From Cochlodiniinecator piscidefendens (GTDB lineage Bacteria > Pseudomonadota > Alphaproteobacteria > Rhodobacterales > Rhodobacteraceae): DNA of 64,000 nt. This document shows, one piece after another, positions 26,786 through 35,552 of the stretch (position 1 is its first letter; each line of letters begins with the position of its first letter). Under the pieces are notes generated by a model. It was not told where the DNA came from. It ran no database searches and worked only from the letters and a program-made list of their open reading frames with translations. The DNA is taken from positions 372,001-436,000 of the forward strand of contig NZ_JAAOIE010000002.1 in assembly GCF_011326755.1 (NCBI RefSeq), given 5' to 3'. Both the position numbers and the translations under genes were made by a program.

Positions 26786-26823
26786 CCCGCTGATTTTCAT
26801 GCCTACAACATGTGAAACTTTTC

Positions 26824-26844
26824 GGGCGGCCCATTGGGTCGCCC
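26824..26844 (+). terminator. Terminator hairpin after metG
   Basis: GGGCGGCCC at 26824-26832 pairs with GGGTCGCCC at 26836-26844 with one G-T wobble, followed by a short TTT. It lies 38 bases past the metG stop. Confidence 0.65.
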
Positions 26845-26906
26845 TTTGTGATTCAGCAATACCACAATGCAAATCACCTCAGCTTTAAGAATTGATAAAA
26901 ATATAT

Positions 26907-26931
26907 CTGATTAAAAAACTCAGGATTGACT
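26907..26931 (+). promoter_or_regulatory. Iron-responsive palindrome and -35 box upstream of hemP operon
   Basis: CTGA at 26907-26910 and TCAG at 26920-26923 form an inverted repeat of TGA-N9-TCA type, the pattern described for RirA/iron-Rhodo boxes in alphaproteobacteria. A -35-like TTGACT lies at 26926-26931, with A/T-rich TATAGAT around 26953. A repressor bound here would block the promoter. The following genes are all iron-related, which supports the call. Confidence 0.5.
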
Positions 26932-27011
26932 CTCCCGACTCTTTTTGTCAGATATAGATCATATTCTAGCCACCCTCTCAGGGGAGCCCGATTTCAACTG
27001 AAGGATGATCA

Positions 27012-27173
27012 ATGACCCCGCAAGACCCGTCCACCGATGATGCATTACCGCCTCTGACCTTTGAACAGGACAGGATCGAGGTGATGTTGCCATGGTTGGA
27101 CTGTGATTGCACGGCACTGCCAAGTCTTGAGGTCCTTCTTGATCGCAGACCGACTGAAAGGCCTCTGACATGA
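27012..27173 (+). CDS. Small 53-residue ORF leading the hemP operon
   Basis: An open frame of 53 codons with ATG at 27012 and AAGGA at 27001-27005. It ends in an ATGA overlap with hemP, which argues that it is translated. The product is acidic at its N terminus and has a short CDC motif (WLDCDCTALPSLEV) and a basic, Pro-containing tail. No family is recognised. It may be a small iron-related protein or a leader whose translation is coupled to hemP. Confidence 0.55.
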   Translation: MTPQDPSTDDALPPLTFEQDRIEVMLPWLDCDCTALPSLEVLLDRRPTERPLT

Positions 27174-27346
27174 TTATAACCCGCCCTGCCCTTAGTGTGA
27201 CCTCTGAAACTCGCCCCGTAAATGCGCTGCCCGTTCATAACGCAGAAGCACTGACACAAGGCGGCAATCAGGCGTTCATTCAGCTCAATGATCAAACTTA
27301 CACCCTACGGATCACGAAGCTCGGCAAATTGATTCTAACCAAATAA
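27170..27346 (+). CDS. hemP: Hemin uptake protein HemP
   Basis: A 58-residue protein with the C-terminal HemP signature (QTYTLRITKLGKLILTK). HemP proteins accompany haem and iron uptake genes and in some bacteria act as regulators of them. It overlaps the preceding short ORF by ATGA, and the imelysin gene starts 23 bases downstream. The iron-box palindrome upstream suggests expression under iron limitation. Confidence 0.87.
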   Translation: MIITRPALSVTSETRPVNALPVHNAEALTQGGNQAFIQLNDQTYTLRITKLGKLILTK

Positions 27347-27369
27347 CCCAACCAAAAAGAGATAATACC

Positions 27370-28629
27370 ATGACCCGATTTTTGATGGCAGCAAGTGCGC
27401 TTGCCCTAAGCACAGCAGCAGCTCACGCCACCGACAAAACCGACGTTTTGAATAATTACGCTGATATCGCCCAAGCGGGCTACGAAGACAGCCTGACGAC
27501 AGCTGTAGCGCTGCGCGAAGCGGTTCAAGCATTGGTCGCCAGCCCATCTGACGAAACGCTCGAAGCCGCACGTAATGCATGGCTCGCAGCACGCGCACCT
27601 TACCAACAGACCGAAGTTTTCCGGTTCGGCAACGCGATTGTTGATGATTGGGAAGGCAAAGTGAACGCTTGGCCATTGGATGAAGGTCTTATCGACTACG
27701 TTGATCAATCCTATGGCGGTCCAAGCGACGAAAACGAATTGGCGGCGCTCAACGTTATCGCAACTCCTTCGTTTGAACTGTCTGGTGCGTCTATCGATGC
27801 AAGCGCCATTACTCCGGAATTTCTAGCTGAGACTCTGCACGAAGCAGACGGCGTAGAAGCCAACGTCGCAACCGGCTACCATGCGATTGAATTTTTGCTT
27901 TGGGGTCAAGATTTGAACGGCCACGACGCAGGTGCAGGCGAACGTGCTGCAACTGATTATGCGGCTGGCGATGATTGTACTGGTGGCAATTGTGACCGCC
28001 GTGGCGAATACCTGACAGCTGCAACAGACCTATTGATTTCTGACCTCGAATGGATGGTGTCACAATGGGGTGACCACGGCGAAGCCCGTATGACCCTGCT
28101 TGGTGATGAAACAGCAGGCCTGACAGCAATGCTAACCGGCATGGGCAGCCTTTCTTATGGTGAACAAGCTGGTGAACGCATGCGCCTTGGTCTGTTGCTA
28201 AATGATCCAGAAGAAGAGCATGATTGCTTCTCTGACAACACTCACAACAGCCACTACTACGATGGTTTGGGTGTGCAAAACGTCTATCTCGGCTCTTACA
28301 CTCGCGTAGATGGTTCAACTATAACCGGTGCCTCACTGGTTGATCTTGTGGCTGAATCAGATGCCGCGCTGAGCGCAGAACTTGCCGGCAAACTCGAAGT
28401 CACCATGTCAGCCCTCGGCGCGCTGAAAGCAGCCGCAGATGGCGGTTTTGCTTATGACCAAATGCTTGAGCGCGGCAATGCCGAAGGCGAAGCACTGATC
28501 ATGGGTGGCGTCAACGGTTTGATCGACCAAACATCTTCAATCGAGCGTGCCGTTGCTGCGCTCGGTCTAAACGGGATCGCATTCGAGGGTTCAGATAGCC
28601 TCGATGCGCCGGAGGCTGTTTTCCAATAA
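27370..28629 (+). CDS. Imelysin-family protein (IrpA-like), periplasmic iron protein
   Basis: A 419-residue protein with a cleavable signal peptide (first 21 residues, ending SALALSTAAAHA). The imelysin domain includes the GxHxxE motif as TGYHAIEFLLWGQD near residue 172 and the conserved AARAPYQQTEVFRFGN near residue 75. The family (IrpA, EfeO M75 domain) is linked to iron uptake at the cell surface or periplasm. It starts the run imelysin, di-haem oxidoreductase, imelysin, DUF1513, a widespread iron operon. The chain contains a cysteine pair (DDCTGGNCDRRG near 200) as in IrpA. Confidence 0.92.
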   Translation: MTRFLMAASALALSTAAAHATDKTDVLNNYADIAQAGYEDSLTTAVALREAVQALVASPSDETLEAARNAWLAARAPYQQTEVFRFGNAIVDDWEGKVNAWPLDEGLIDYVDQSYGGPSDENELAALNVIATPSFELSGASIDASAITPEFLAETLHEADGVEANVATGYHAIEFLLWGQDLNGHDAGAGERAATDYAAGDDCTGGNCDRRGEYLTAATDLLISDLEWMVSQWGDHGEARMTLLGDETAGLTAMLTGMGSLSYGEQAGERMRLGLLLNDPEEEHDCFSDNTHNSHYYDGLGVQNVYLGSYTRVDGSTITGASLVDLVAESDAALSAELAGKLEVTMSALGALKAAADGGFAYDQMLERGNAEGEALIMGGVNGLIDQTSSIERAVAALGLNGIAFEGSDSLDAPEAVFQ

Positions 28630-28690
28630 GCTCTCCTTCCTCGCCCTGCGGGACGCGTCCCCCGCAGGGCACTTTTCAAAGAAGAATAAA

Positions 28691-30211
28691 ATGACATACC
28701 GCATACCAGCTATCGGGCTTTGTGCCCTCATGCCAGTCGCCGCATTTGCCCAAGACCTCACTGATTTACACCTGAATACCATTGAGCGCACGCCCGAAGA
28801 AACGGCGCGCATCATGGCGGTGACGGCAGCTACTCAAGATTTTACACGAGCTGAACCATTCGAAACCCAATCCGCAGGTGCCGCCACCACGCGCGCGCGC
28901 AATACGGCCGACGCATTTTCCCAACCCTCAGAAAACATGCCATTCGCGGATGAACTTGATTTTCGCGTCGGCAACGGGTTGTTCCGTAAAATTTGGGTGT
29001 CTTCCCCGTCTTCAACTCTGGCCACCGACGGGTTAGGCCCGATTTACAATGCGCGGTCATGTCAACGCTGCCACCTCAAAGATGGCCGCGGGCACCCCCC
29101 CGAAAGCGCCGAGGATTCCCCCGTTTCAATGTTTTTTCGTATTTCGATCCCCGGATCAGAAAGCGACGGCATTGCGGAAATCGAAGATTACCTCGCGACT
29201 TTACCCGACCCGAACTATGGCACTCAGCTACAGGATTTTGCAGTTCTGGGTCACCCCGCCGAATACCGTATGGATATAACATACGACGAAATTGAAATTG
29301 CATTATCCGATGGTGAAACCGCCAGTTTACGTAATCCTACGTATCGCGCCGCCGATCTGGGCTATGGCCCATTGCATCCTGACGCGATGCTATCCCCACG
29401 CATTGCGCCACAGATGATTGGCCTTGGGTTATTAGAAGCCATTCCTGCGGCAGATATCTTAGCCAATGCTGATCCTGATGATCTAGACGGCGATGGCATT
29501 TCGGGCCGCGCCAATATCGTTTGGTCCGTTGAATACGACACCCCGATGCTGGGTCGTTTTGGATTAAAAGCCGGCGCGCCCACTGTCGCGCAGCAATCAG
29601 CGGGCGCTTTCGCAGGTGACATCGGCATTTCCAATCCTTTGTTCAACACCCCATGGGGGGAATGTACCGAACTGCAAACCGAATGCAGATCAGCCCCTCA
29701 CGGAGATGACGCAGGCCAAAACGGGTTTGAAATTGATGCCGAGGGTTTAGATCTAGTAACTTTTTACAGCCAAAACCTCGCGGTTCCGGCACGGCGCGAC
29801 GTAGAAGACCCCGAAGTTCTGCACGGAAAAGACGTGTTTTACAGCACTGGATGTGCGTCCTGCCATACACCTAAATTTGTAACGGCGCGCCTTGAGGATC
29901 AACCAGAGCAAAGCTTTCAGCTGATTTGGCCCTATAGTGATATGTTGCTGCATGACATGGGCGAAGGATTGGCAGATAACCGCCCTGAAGCCCGCGCAAC
30001 AGGCCAAGAATGGCGCACTCCACCGCTTTGGGGGATTGGGTTAACTGAGCAAGTCAGCAATCACACCTATTTTCTGCATGATGGGCGTGCCCGTAATTTG
30101 TTAGAAGCTGTGTTATGGCACGGCGGCGAAGCACAGGCTGCACGCGATACCGTTGTTGAAATGCCCAGCGAAGACCGCGCAGCGCTCATTCGTTTCTTGG
30201 AGTCCCTATAA
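28691..30211 (+). CDS. Di-haem oxidoreductase (thiol oxidoreductase family), iron-uptake operon
   Basis: A 506-residue exported protein (signal peptide ending in VAAFAQD) with two haem c motifs, CQRCH near residue 122 and CASCH near residue 392. It belongs to the di-haem thiol-oxidoreductase/MauG-like superfamily found next to imelysin genes; the exact reaction is not settled. In the N-terminal half the GLFRKIWVSSPSS segment precedes the first CxxCH. The ATG at 28691 follows a signal peptide, whereas the frame from 28604 would precede it without a leader. The last base of its stop overlaps the ATG of the next gene (TAATG). Confidence 0.9.
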   Translation: MTYRIPAIGLCALMPVAAFAQDLTDLHLNTIERTPEETARIMAVTAATQDFTRAEPFETQSAGAATTRARNTADAFSQPSENMPFADELDFRVGNGLFRKIWVSSPSSTLATDGLGPIYNARSCQRCHLKDGRGHPPESAEDSPVSMFFRISIPGSESDGIAEIEDYLATLPDPNYGTQLQDFAVLGHPAEYRMDITYDEIEIALSDGETASLRNPTYRAADLGYGPLHPDAMLSPRIAPQMIGLGLLEAIPAADILANADPDDLDGDGISGRANIVWSVEYDTPMLGRFGLKAGAPTVAQQSAGAFAGDIGISNPLFNTPWGECTELQTECRSAPHGDDAGQNGFEIDAEGLDLVTFYSQNLAVPARRDVEDPEVLHGKDVFYSTGCASCHTPKFVTARLEDQPEQSFQLIWPYSDMLLHDMGEGLADNRPEARATGQEWRTPPLWGIGLTEQVSNHTYFLHDGRARNLLEAVLWHGGEAQAARDTVVEMPSEDRAALIRFLESL

Positions 30212-31218
30212 TGCGCCATTTTCTTACCCCTTTCTTAATGTCCCTGACGGTCGGGACCGCGTACGCAGGACCTGTTGAAAATGCTGCTATCTTGGACGAA
30301 ATCATTCGTCCTGGCTTTGCCCAACTCACAAATCAAACCACAGCATTGGCCACAGTTGCATCCCATACCTGTGCCCCTCAAAGCAAAGAGTTGCGCGATG
30401 CATACGGAACAGCATTTGACGCTTGGATCGAATTGTCTCATTTTCGATTTGGCCCGACAGAAGCCGAAAACCGGGCCTTCGCGCTTAGTTTTTGGCCAGA
30501 TCCGCGCAATGCAATTCCGCGTACTCTAAACGCATTGATCACAGCGCAAGACCCTTCGGTTCAATCCCCCGACGAATTCAGCGAAAATTCTATCGCTGCC
30601 CGCGGCTTTTATGCGTTAGAGTTTTTGCTTTATGATGACGCATTTTTAGCGATTGAAGATCGAGGGTACGTTTGCAGCCTCATTCAGGCGATCACCGCAG
30701 ACATGGCCGTCATCAGCGGCGAAATTTCCCAAGATTGGGACAACCGTTATGCCGTTCTGATGCTTAACCCTAGCAACGCGACCTACCCGGACGAAGACTC
30801 GGTGACCCGCGAGCTCTACAAAGCGCTTGGTGTTGGGCTTGAATTGCTTACGGAAGCCCGGCTGGCACGACCGCTGGGTACGTTTGAACGCCCGCGCCCT
30901 GCCCGCGCAGAAGCGCGTCGCTCTGAACGATCTGTTCGGCATATCGAAATTTCCCTGACCGCCCTGCGTGCATTGGCAGCACAGTTGTCTGCACCCGATG
31001 CGGAGTTATCACAGCGCAGCGCCGATGCTTTCGATCGGGCAATTGACCTCGCGCAGCGTGTTGACGACCCCGATTTTTCAGAGATCAGAGACCCGGCCCA
31101 GCGAATCAAGGTCGAAGCACTGCAACAAGCTGTACAACGCATACGTACGGAAATTTATCCAGATCTCGGAGCATTACTAGACGTTTCCGCAGGGTTTAAC
31201 GCCCTTGATGGGGATTAA
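30211..31218 (+). CDS. Second imelysin-family protein of the iron operon
   Basis: A 335-residue exported protein with a signal peptide (MRHFLTPFLMSLTVGTAYA) and an imelysin-type helical fold. The GxHxxE signature of the first copy is replaced by GFYALEFLLYDD near residue 130, so the histidine is lost. It belongs to the more divergent imelysin branch that follows the di-haem protein in such operons. Its start overlaps the preceding stop by one base, and DUF1513 follows after 3 bases. Confidence 0.87.
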   Translation: MRHFLTPFLMSLTVGTAYAGPVENAAILDEIIRPGFAQLTNQTTALATVASHTCAPQSKELRDAYGTAFDAWIELSHFRFGPTEAENRAFALSFWPDPRNAIPRTLNALITAQDPSVQSPDEFSENSIAARGFYALEFLLYDDAFLAIEDRGYVCSLIQAITADMAVISGEISQDWDNRYAVLMLNPSNATYPDEDSVTRELYKALGVGLELLTEARLARPLGTFERPRPARAEARRSERSVRHIEISLTALRALAAQLSAPDAELSQRSADAFDRAIDLAQRVDDPDFSEIRDPAQRIKVEALQQAVQRIRTEIYPDLGALLDVSAGFNALDGD

Positions 31219-31221
31219 GTT

Positions 31222-32334
31222 TTGCGCGGTAGACGGCATTTTTTAACATCCCTTTTTGCGACGACAATCGTACCGAAGGTTGGCTGGGCTGCTGTTGGCA
31301 GCCCGGCCTACTTATCCGCCGGTCGTGATCGCACCGGCGTTTTTTTCCTCTCAGGGCTAACTGAAAATGCAGAGATCACATTCTCTGTTCCTTTGCCTGC
31401 CCGTGGGCATGCCGCCGCCGCGCATCCATTTCTGGCCGAGGCTGTGGGTTTTGCCCGGCGTCCCGGCTTATTTGCCGTTGTGATTGATTGCTCAACTGGC
31501 GCAGTGCTTGCGACATTAGCACCGCCTGAAGGACGCCATTTTTACGGGCATGGTGCCTATTCTCAGGATGGGCAGTTTTTATTCACCACAGAAAATGATT
31601 TTGACGCCTCACGGGGGATTATTGGTGTTTGGGATGCCACACGAAATTACCGCCGGGTTGCTGAACTTTCATCAGGAGGCATTGGCCCCCACGAAATGCG
31701 ACTGATGCCGGGTGGAGAAACCTTGGTTGTAGCCAATGGCGGCATTGCCACCCACCCAAAAACAGGACGGCAAAAGCTAAACCTTCCGACGATGCAACCA
31801 AACCTTACCTATCTGTCGCTCACAGGAGATATCTTAGAAACGGTTGAGCTCCCATCGGACTACCAACTCAATTCGATCCGTCATCTGGCCGTTTCACAAG
31901 ATGGAACAGTTGCTTTTGGTATGCAGTGGCAGGGCGATCGCGGCGCGGCCCCGGAATTGCTTGGTGTTCATCGCGCTGAGGGGAATGTCCGACTGTTCCA
32001 AGGCGACGAAATCAACCATCAACGTATGCAAGGCTATGTGGGCAGCGTAAGCTTTGATCACACCCAACAGCGCATTGGCGTTACATCGCCACGCGGGGGA
32101 TTGGTGCAGGCTTTCGACCTGGAAAATGGCGGCGACCTAGGTGTTTTCGACGATGCAGATGTATGCGGGTTAAGCGCCAATCAACAGGGTTTCATCGCAA
32201 CCAATGGGAATGGACAGATCACTCGGCTAACGGATTTGCGTCCATTAGAGCGCATTCAACACGCGGTCCAATGGGACAATCACCTCGTCCAGCTCACTGA
32301 CGCACACGCGATGCCAAAAACGCGGTCGTTTTAA
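31222..32334 (+). CDS. DUF1513 family protein, Tat-exported beta-propeller-like
   Basis: A 370-residue protein with an N-terminal RRHFLTSLF twin-arginine signal. DUF1513 proteins have repeated beta segments (for example YSQDGQFLFTTENDFDASRG and HEMRLMPGGETLVVANGG) and end operons with imelysin genes; the function is not established. The start is a TTG at 31222, the only start consistent with the Tat signal, with GGGG 10 bases before it. It ends the iron operon just before the cobalamin riboswitch. Confidence 0.85.
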   Translation: MRGRRHFLTSLFATTIVPKVGWAAVGSPAYLSAGRDRTGVFFLSGLTENAEITFSVPLPARGHAAAAHPFLAEAVGFARRPGLFAVVIDCSTGAVLATLAPPEGRHFYGHGAYSQDGQFLFTTENDFDASRGIIGVWDATRNYRRVAELSSGGIGPHEMRLMPGGETLVVANGGIATHPKTGRQKLNLPTMQPNLTYLSLTGDILETVELPSDYQLNSIRHLAVSQDGTVAFGMQWQGDRGAAPELLGVHRAEGNVRLFQGDEINHQRMQGYVGSVSFDHTQQRIGVTSPRGGLVQAFDLENGGDLGVFDDADVCGLSANQQGFIATNGNGQITRLTDLRPLERIQHAVQWDNHLVQLTDAHAMPKTRSF

Positions 32335-32389
32335 CCCCTCAGAAACACTTCCCGCTTGACTCGCCTTGGTGTTTTGGGTGAGGGAGAGG

Positions 32390-32575
32390 CGTTACTGGTT
32401 CCGAGTACACCCAAGCTCGGATTAAAAGGGAACACGGTAAGGTGTAGCCAAAAGGCGCTAAACCCGTGACTGCCCCCGCAACTGTAGGCGGTGAGTGCGG
32501 CTGATATGCCACTGGACATCTGTTCGGGAAGGCCAGCTAGTGCAAAGACCCGCGAGTCAGGAGACCTGCCGTGAC
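32390..32575 (+). promoter_or_regulatory. Cobalamin (AdoCbl) riboswitch
   Basis: The conserved parts of the B12 riboswitch are in order: GGTTCC at 32398-32403, ATTAAAAGGGAA at 32421-32432, TGCCCCCGCAACTGT around 32471-32485, the B12-box-type GCCACTGG at 32508-32515, and GAGTCAGGAGACCTGCC at 32554-32570. Such elements turn down the downstream genes when cobalamin is plentiful. The genes that follow encode a cobalt or nickel transporter. Confidence 0.93.
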
Positions 32576-32680
32576 AGGCCAAGGGCGACCTTGGTGAATT
32601 CAACCGGACGCCGGGGTGTGCGTCTGGCATGGATTGCGGCCTGTCCTCTTTCCTAGCCAATACCCCGTTGTTCTTTTTCT

Positions 32681-32722
32681 GCCTTGGCAGCGCATTTAAC
32701 GCGACCAAGGCTCCTGAAGGAG
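32681..32722 (+). promoter_or_regulatory. Expression-platform hairpins with the Shine-Dalgarno of the metal transporter operon
   Basis: GCCTTGG at 32681-32687 pairs with CCAAGGC at 32705-32711, with an inner GCG/CGC helix. Directly after it CTCC at 32711-32714 can pair with GGAG at 32719-32722, which contains the Shine-Dalgarno AAGGAG of the next gene. The two stems share one base, so a switch between them could expose or hide the ribosome site. This suggests control of translation by the riboswitch. Confidence 0.45.
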
Positions 32723-32731
32723 ACGACGCAA

Positions 32732-33523
32732 ATGATGTTGCGTAATATACTACTTGCAGGCGCAGCCGCGCTGACTTTGCCAACCGCTTCGCTGGCACAT
32801 TTTCAACTCGCCTATACTGAAGAATCCCAGATTGCTCAGTCCGGTGAAGTACCAATGAGCCTCGTGTTCTGGCATCCCTTTGAGGCAGGCCACGTCATGG
32901 ATATGACACAGCCTTTGGATTTTTATGCGATCCACCGCGGCGAACGTATCGACCTGAATGGCACGCTCACCGAAACCACATTCACCAGCGACAGCAACAC
33001 TGGTGTTGCATTTGACGCAAGCGTTCCAGTGCGTCGTTCTGGTGACTATGTGGTTGTTGTAGAACCCGCGCCTTATTACGAGGAAAGCGAAGATATCTAC
33101 ATTCAGCAGATCACCAAAACCTATCTGAACCGCAATGAGCTGCCAACAGATTGGTCAGAGCCTCAGGGGCTTGTGACTGAAATCTTGCCGCTCAATAAAC
33201 CCTACAATATTGCAGTTGGTTCTACGTTCACAGGTCAGGTTCTAGCTGAAGGGCAACCTGTTGCCGGCGCAGAAATCGAAATCGAATTCATGGCAGCCAC
33301 ACCTAACATGGAAACACATGCAGCCAATGAGGCAACCGCTTCACCGCTTCCGGGTGGCGCTATTGTTGCGATTTCAGATTCTGATGGCTACTTCACATTT
33401 GGTATCCCGCGTGCAGGGCTCTGGGGATTTGCCGCCCTCGGTTCCGGACCACAGACAGAATTTGAAGGCAAAGAATTGTCACAAGATGCGGTCATCTGGA
33501 TCCGCGCTTATGACATCGAGTAA
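32732..33523 (+). CDS. DUF4198 protein, NikK-like accessory of an ECF metal transporter
   Basis: A 263-residue exported protein (signal peptide ending in ASLAHFQLAY, so mature from about residue 22) of the DUF4198 family. In Rhodobacteraceae such proteins are encoded with CbiM/CbiQ/CbiO as NikK. His at the mature N terminus (AHFQ) may bind metal. The C-terminal part has a transthyretin-like beta domain with SDSDGYFTFGIP. The start at 32732 has AAGGAG 9 bases upstream, and this leader lies after the B12 riboswitch. The exact role in metal uptake is not known. Confidence 0.82.
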   Translation: MMLRNILLAGAAALTLPTASLAHFQLAYTEESQIAQSGEVPMSLVFWHPFEAGHVMDMTQPLDFYAIHRGERIDLNGTLTETTFTSDSNTGVAFDASVPVRRSGDYVVVVEPAPYYEESEDIYIQQITKTYLNRNELPTDWSEPQGLVTEILPLNKPYNIAVGSTFTGQVLAEGQPVAGAEIEIEFMAATPNMETHAANEATASPLPGGAIVAISDSDGYFTFGIPRAGLWGFAALGSGPQTEFEGKELSQDAVIWIRAYDIE

Positions 33524-33535
33524 AGGACACCCAAT

Positions 33536-34153
33536 ATGCATATCGTAGATGGTGCATTGTCCAATCCCGTGGTGGTCACCGGCGCAGTTCTTGCTGTCGG
33601 TGGCGTCGCCTACGGATTAAAAAAACTCCCGATGGAAAAGATCCCCGCTGCGGGTGTTTTGTCGGCAGCATTTTTTGTGGCGTCCCTCATTCATGTTCCG
33701 ATCGGACCATCCTCTGTTCATTTGATTATGAACGGCTTGGCCGGGTTGATTTTAGGTTGGGCCGCATTCCCGGCCCTGTTTGTAGGGCTATTGTTACAAG
33801 CCGCTTTTTTCGGATTTGGTGGTGTTACCGTTCTTGGTATTAACACCGTCAATATCGCGCTACCCGCTGTGCTGGCTTACTTGGTCTGCATCAAAGGCGT
33901 GCGTTCATCTAACTTGACAACCGCAACAGTCTGGGGCGGTGTCTGTGGCGCTCTTTCGATTGCGCTGACAACTTTGTTTGTAGCGATTTCTCTCGCTATG
34001 ACTGGCGAAGAATTTATTCCAGCCGCCAAATTCGTATTTTTCGCCCATATTCCAGTTCTGGTGATCGAAGGACTATTGTCCGCTGTTGCGGTCTATTTCT
34101 TGCGGTTGGTCAAACCAGAAGTTTTGGGCGCTTTTGAGGAGGTCAAACGATGA
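33536..34153 (+). CDS. cbiM: CbiM-type substrate-binding membrane component of ECF cobalt/nickel transporter
   Basis: A 205-residue inner-membrane protein. The N terminus MHIVDG carries the metal-binding His2, essential in the CbiM/NikM family, and HVPIGPSSVHLIMNG at about 58-72 is the second conserved segment. Six or seven helices are seen. It confers specificity for Co2+ or Ni2+. The B12 riboswitch upstream argues for cobalt. It overlaps the next gene by ATGA. Confidence 0.93.
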   Translation: MHIVDGALSNPVVVTGAVLAVGGVAYGLKKLPMEKIPAAGVLSAAFFVASLIHVPIGPSSVHLIMNGLAGLILGWAAFPALFVGLLLQAAFFGFGGVTVLGINTVNIALPAVLAYLVCIKGVRSSNLTTATVWGGVCGALSIALTTLFVAISLAMTGEEFIPAAKFVFFAHIPVLVIEGLLSAVAVYFLRLVKPEVLGAFEEVKR

Positions 34154-34761
34154 TCCGTTCTCTTTTACTTTCTGCAATCCTACTCGCTCCGCTGCCTGCA
34201 TTTGCGCATAAAATTATTGCCGATGTTTTCCCTGCAGGCACCGAAATCGAAGGGGAACTTGGGTTCTCCAACGGTGATATGGCCGTCGATCAATTGGTTG
34301 AGATCTTCGACGAAGCGGGCAACAAACTGGGCGAAGCTACAACTGATGCCGATGGTTTTTTCACCTTCACCCCGACAGAACCAATTACCCATATTTTCCG
34401 TGCTAATATGGGTGCAGGTCATGTCGCAGAAATGACTATGGATGCGGCAGACGTTGCCCCGATCACTGGGCGCGAAGCGGCAGTCAGCGAAACAACAACA
34501 GCTGCGGCAGCTGAAGACGTAGCAGTCGAAGCAAGTGCCAATACCACAGTCATCGCCGCGCTTTCGGATGAAGAACGCGACGCAATCGCTGCAGCAGTAC
34601 GTGATGAAATGCGCCCGTTGCGCCGTGCGATCACGGCCTATCAGGAAAAGAAAGACTTCCAACAAATCCTAGGCGGAATGGGATATATCGTTGGCCTGTT
34701 TGGCTTTGGCTTTTTCATAGCCGCGCGCCGCAAACTGGCCGAAGCTGAAGGAAAAAGCTGA
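34150..34761 (+). CDS. NikL-like accessory protein of the ECF metal transporter
   Basis: A 203-residue exported, membrane-anchored protein. The signal peptide ends in PLPAFA, so the mature chain begins with HKI; the next 90 residues form a transthyretin/carboxypeptidase-regulatory-like beta domain (EAGNKLGEATTDADGFFTF). An alanine/threonine-rich linker and a helical segment follow, and one membrane helix lies near the C terminus (MGYIVGLFGFGFFIAARR). This matches NikL in Rhodobacteraceae transporters, which replaces the small CbiN subunit. ATGA overlap with cbiM and TGATG overlap with cbiQ show a coupled operon. Confidence 0.8.
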   Translation: MIRSLLLSAILLAPLPAFAHKIIADVFPAGTEIEGELGFSNGDMAVDQLVEIFDEAGNKLGEATTDADGFFTFTPTEPITHIFRANMGAGHVAEMTMDAADVAPITGREAAVSETTTAAAAEDVAVEASANTTVIAALSDEERDAIAAAVRDEMRPLRRAITAYQEKKDFQQILGGMGYIVGLFGFGFFIAARRKLAEAEGKS

Positions 34762-35552
34762 TGGTTCTAGCGCTTTCGGGGGCCGCACAGACATTGGATT
34801 CAACCGGGCGTGCAACCACGCTTGGCCTCCTAGGACGTATCGACCCGAGAGCGCGTCTCATCGCGACGCTACTGTTTGCGTGTGTTGTTGTCGCGAGCCA
34901 TTGGATCCCTACGCTTTTGATTGCGTTAGCGGCCTCCTGTACGGCAATGGTTTTTGCCCAACTTCCGATCGCCTCTACGCTAAAGCGCATGGCTGCGATG
35001 GACAGTTTTATCATCTTCATTCTGATATTGCTGCCTTTCACAATGCCCGGCGAAGCAATGTTTACCGTTTTTGGTTTTCCTGCGAGTTGGGAAGGCCTTT
35101 GGCGTGCCGTTGAAATCGGCTTAAAAGCCAATGCTGTTGTTCTTATGCTGATGGCCCTTGTTGGTACGATGGAGGCCGTGACGCTTGGCCATGCTTTGCA
35201 CCACCTCAAGGTCCCTGAGCGTCTCGTACATCTGCTGCTATTCACTGTGCGCTACATCGAAGTTCTCTATGAGGAACATGTTCGACTGAAGCAGGCTATG
35301 AAAGCCCGTGGTTTTAAGGCCCGCAATTCCCTGCATACCTATCGCAGTTACGGATATCTTCTGGGCATGATGCTTGTGCGCGCGATGGAACGCTCAGAAC
35401 GCATTCTGGACGCAATGAAATGCCGGGGTTTTACTGGCCGCATTCCGTTGTTAGGCCGTTACGAATACACAAAGCGCGATACGGTATTTGCGGCCCTTAT
35501 GGGCGCATTGCTGATGATCCTGATCGGGACGGAGATTTACCATGCTGTTTGA
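34761..35552 (+). CDS. cbiQ: CbiQ-type transmembrane (T) component of ECF cobalt/nickel transporter
   Basis: A 263-residue membrane protein with about five helices. The coupling helix carries the two Ala-Arg-Gly type motifs (AMKARGF near residue 180 and AMKCRGF near 220) that engage the ATPase. It couples ATP hydrolysis by CbiO to substrate release by CbiM. The start at 34761 overlaps the NikL stop by one base, and the end overlaps cbiO by 11 bases. Confidence 0.93.
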   Translation: MVLALSGAAQTLDSTGRATTLGLLGRIDPRARLIATLLFACVVVASHWIPTLLIALAASCTAMVFAQLPIASTLKRMAAMDSFIIFILILLPFTMPGEAMFTVFGFPASWEGLWRAVEIGLKANAVVLMLMALVGTMEAVTLGHALHHLKVPERLVHLLLFTVRYIEVLYEEHVRLKQAMKARGFKARNSLHTYRSYGYLLGMMLVRAMERSERILDAMKCRGFTGRIPLLGRYEYTKRDTVFAALMGALLMILIGTEIYHAV

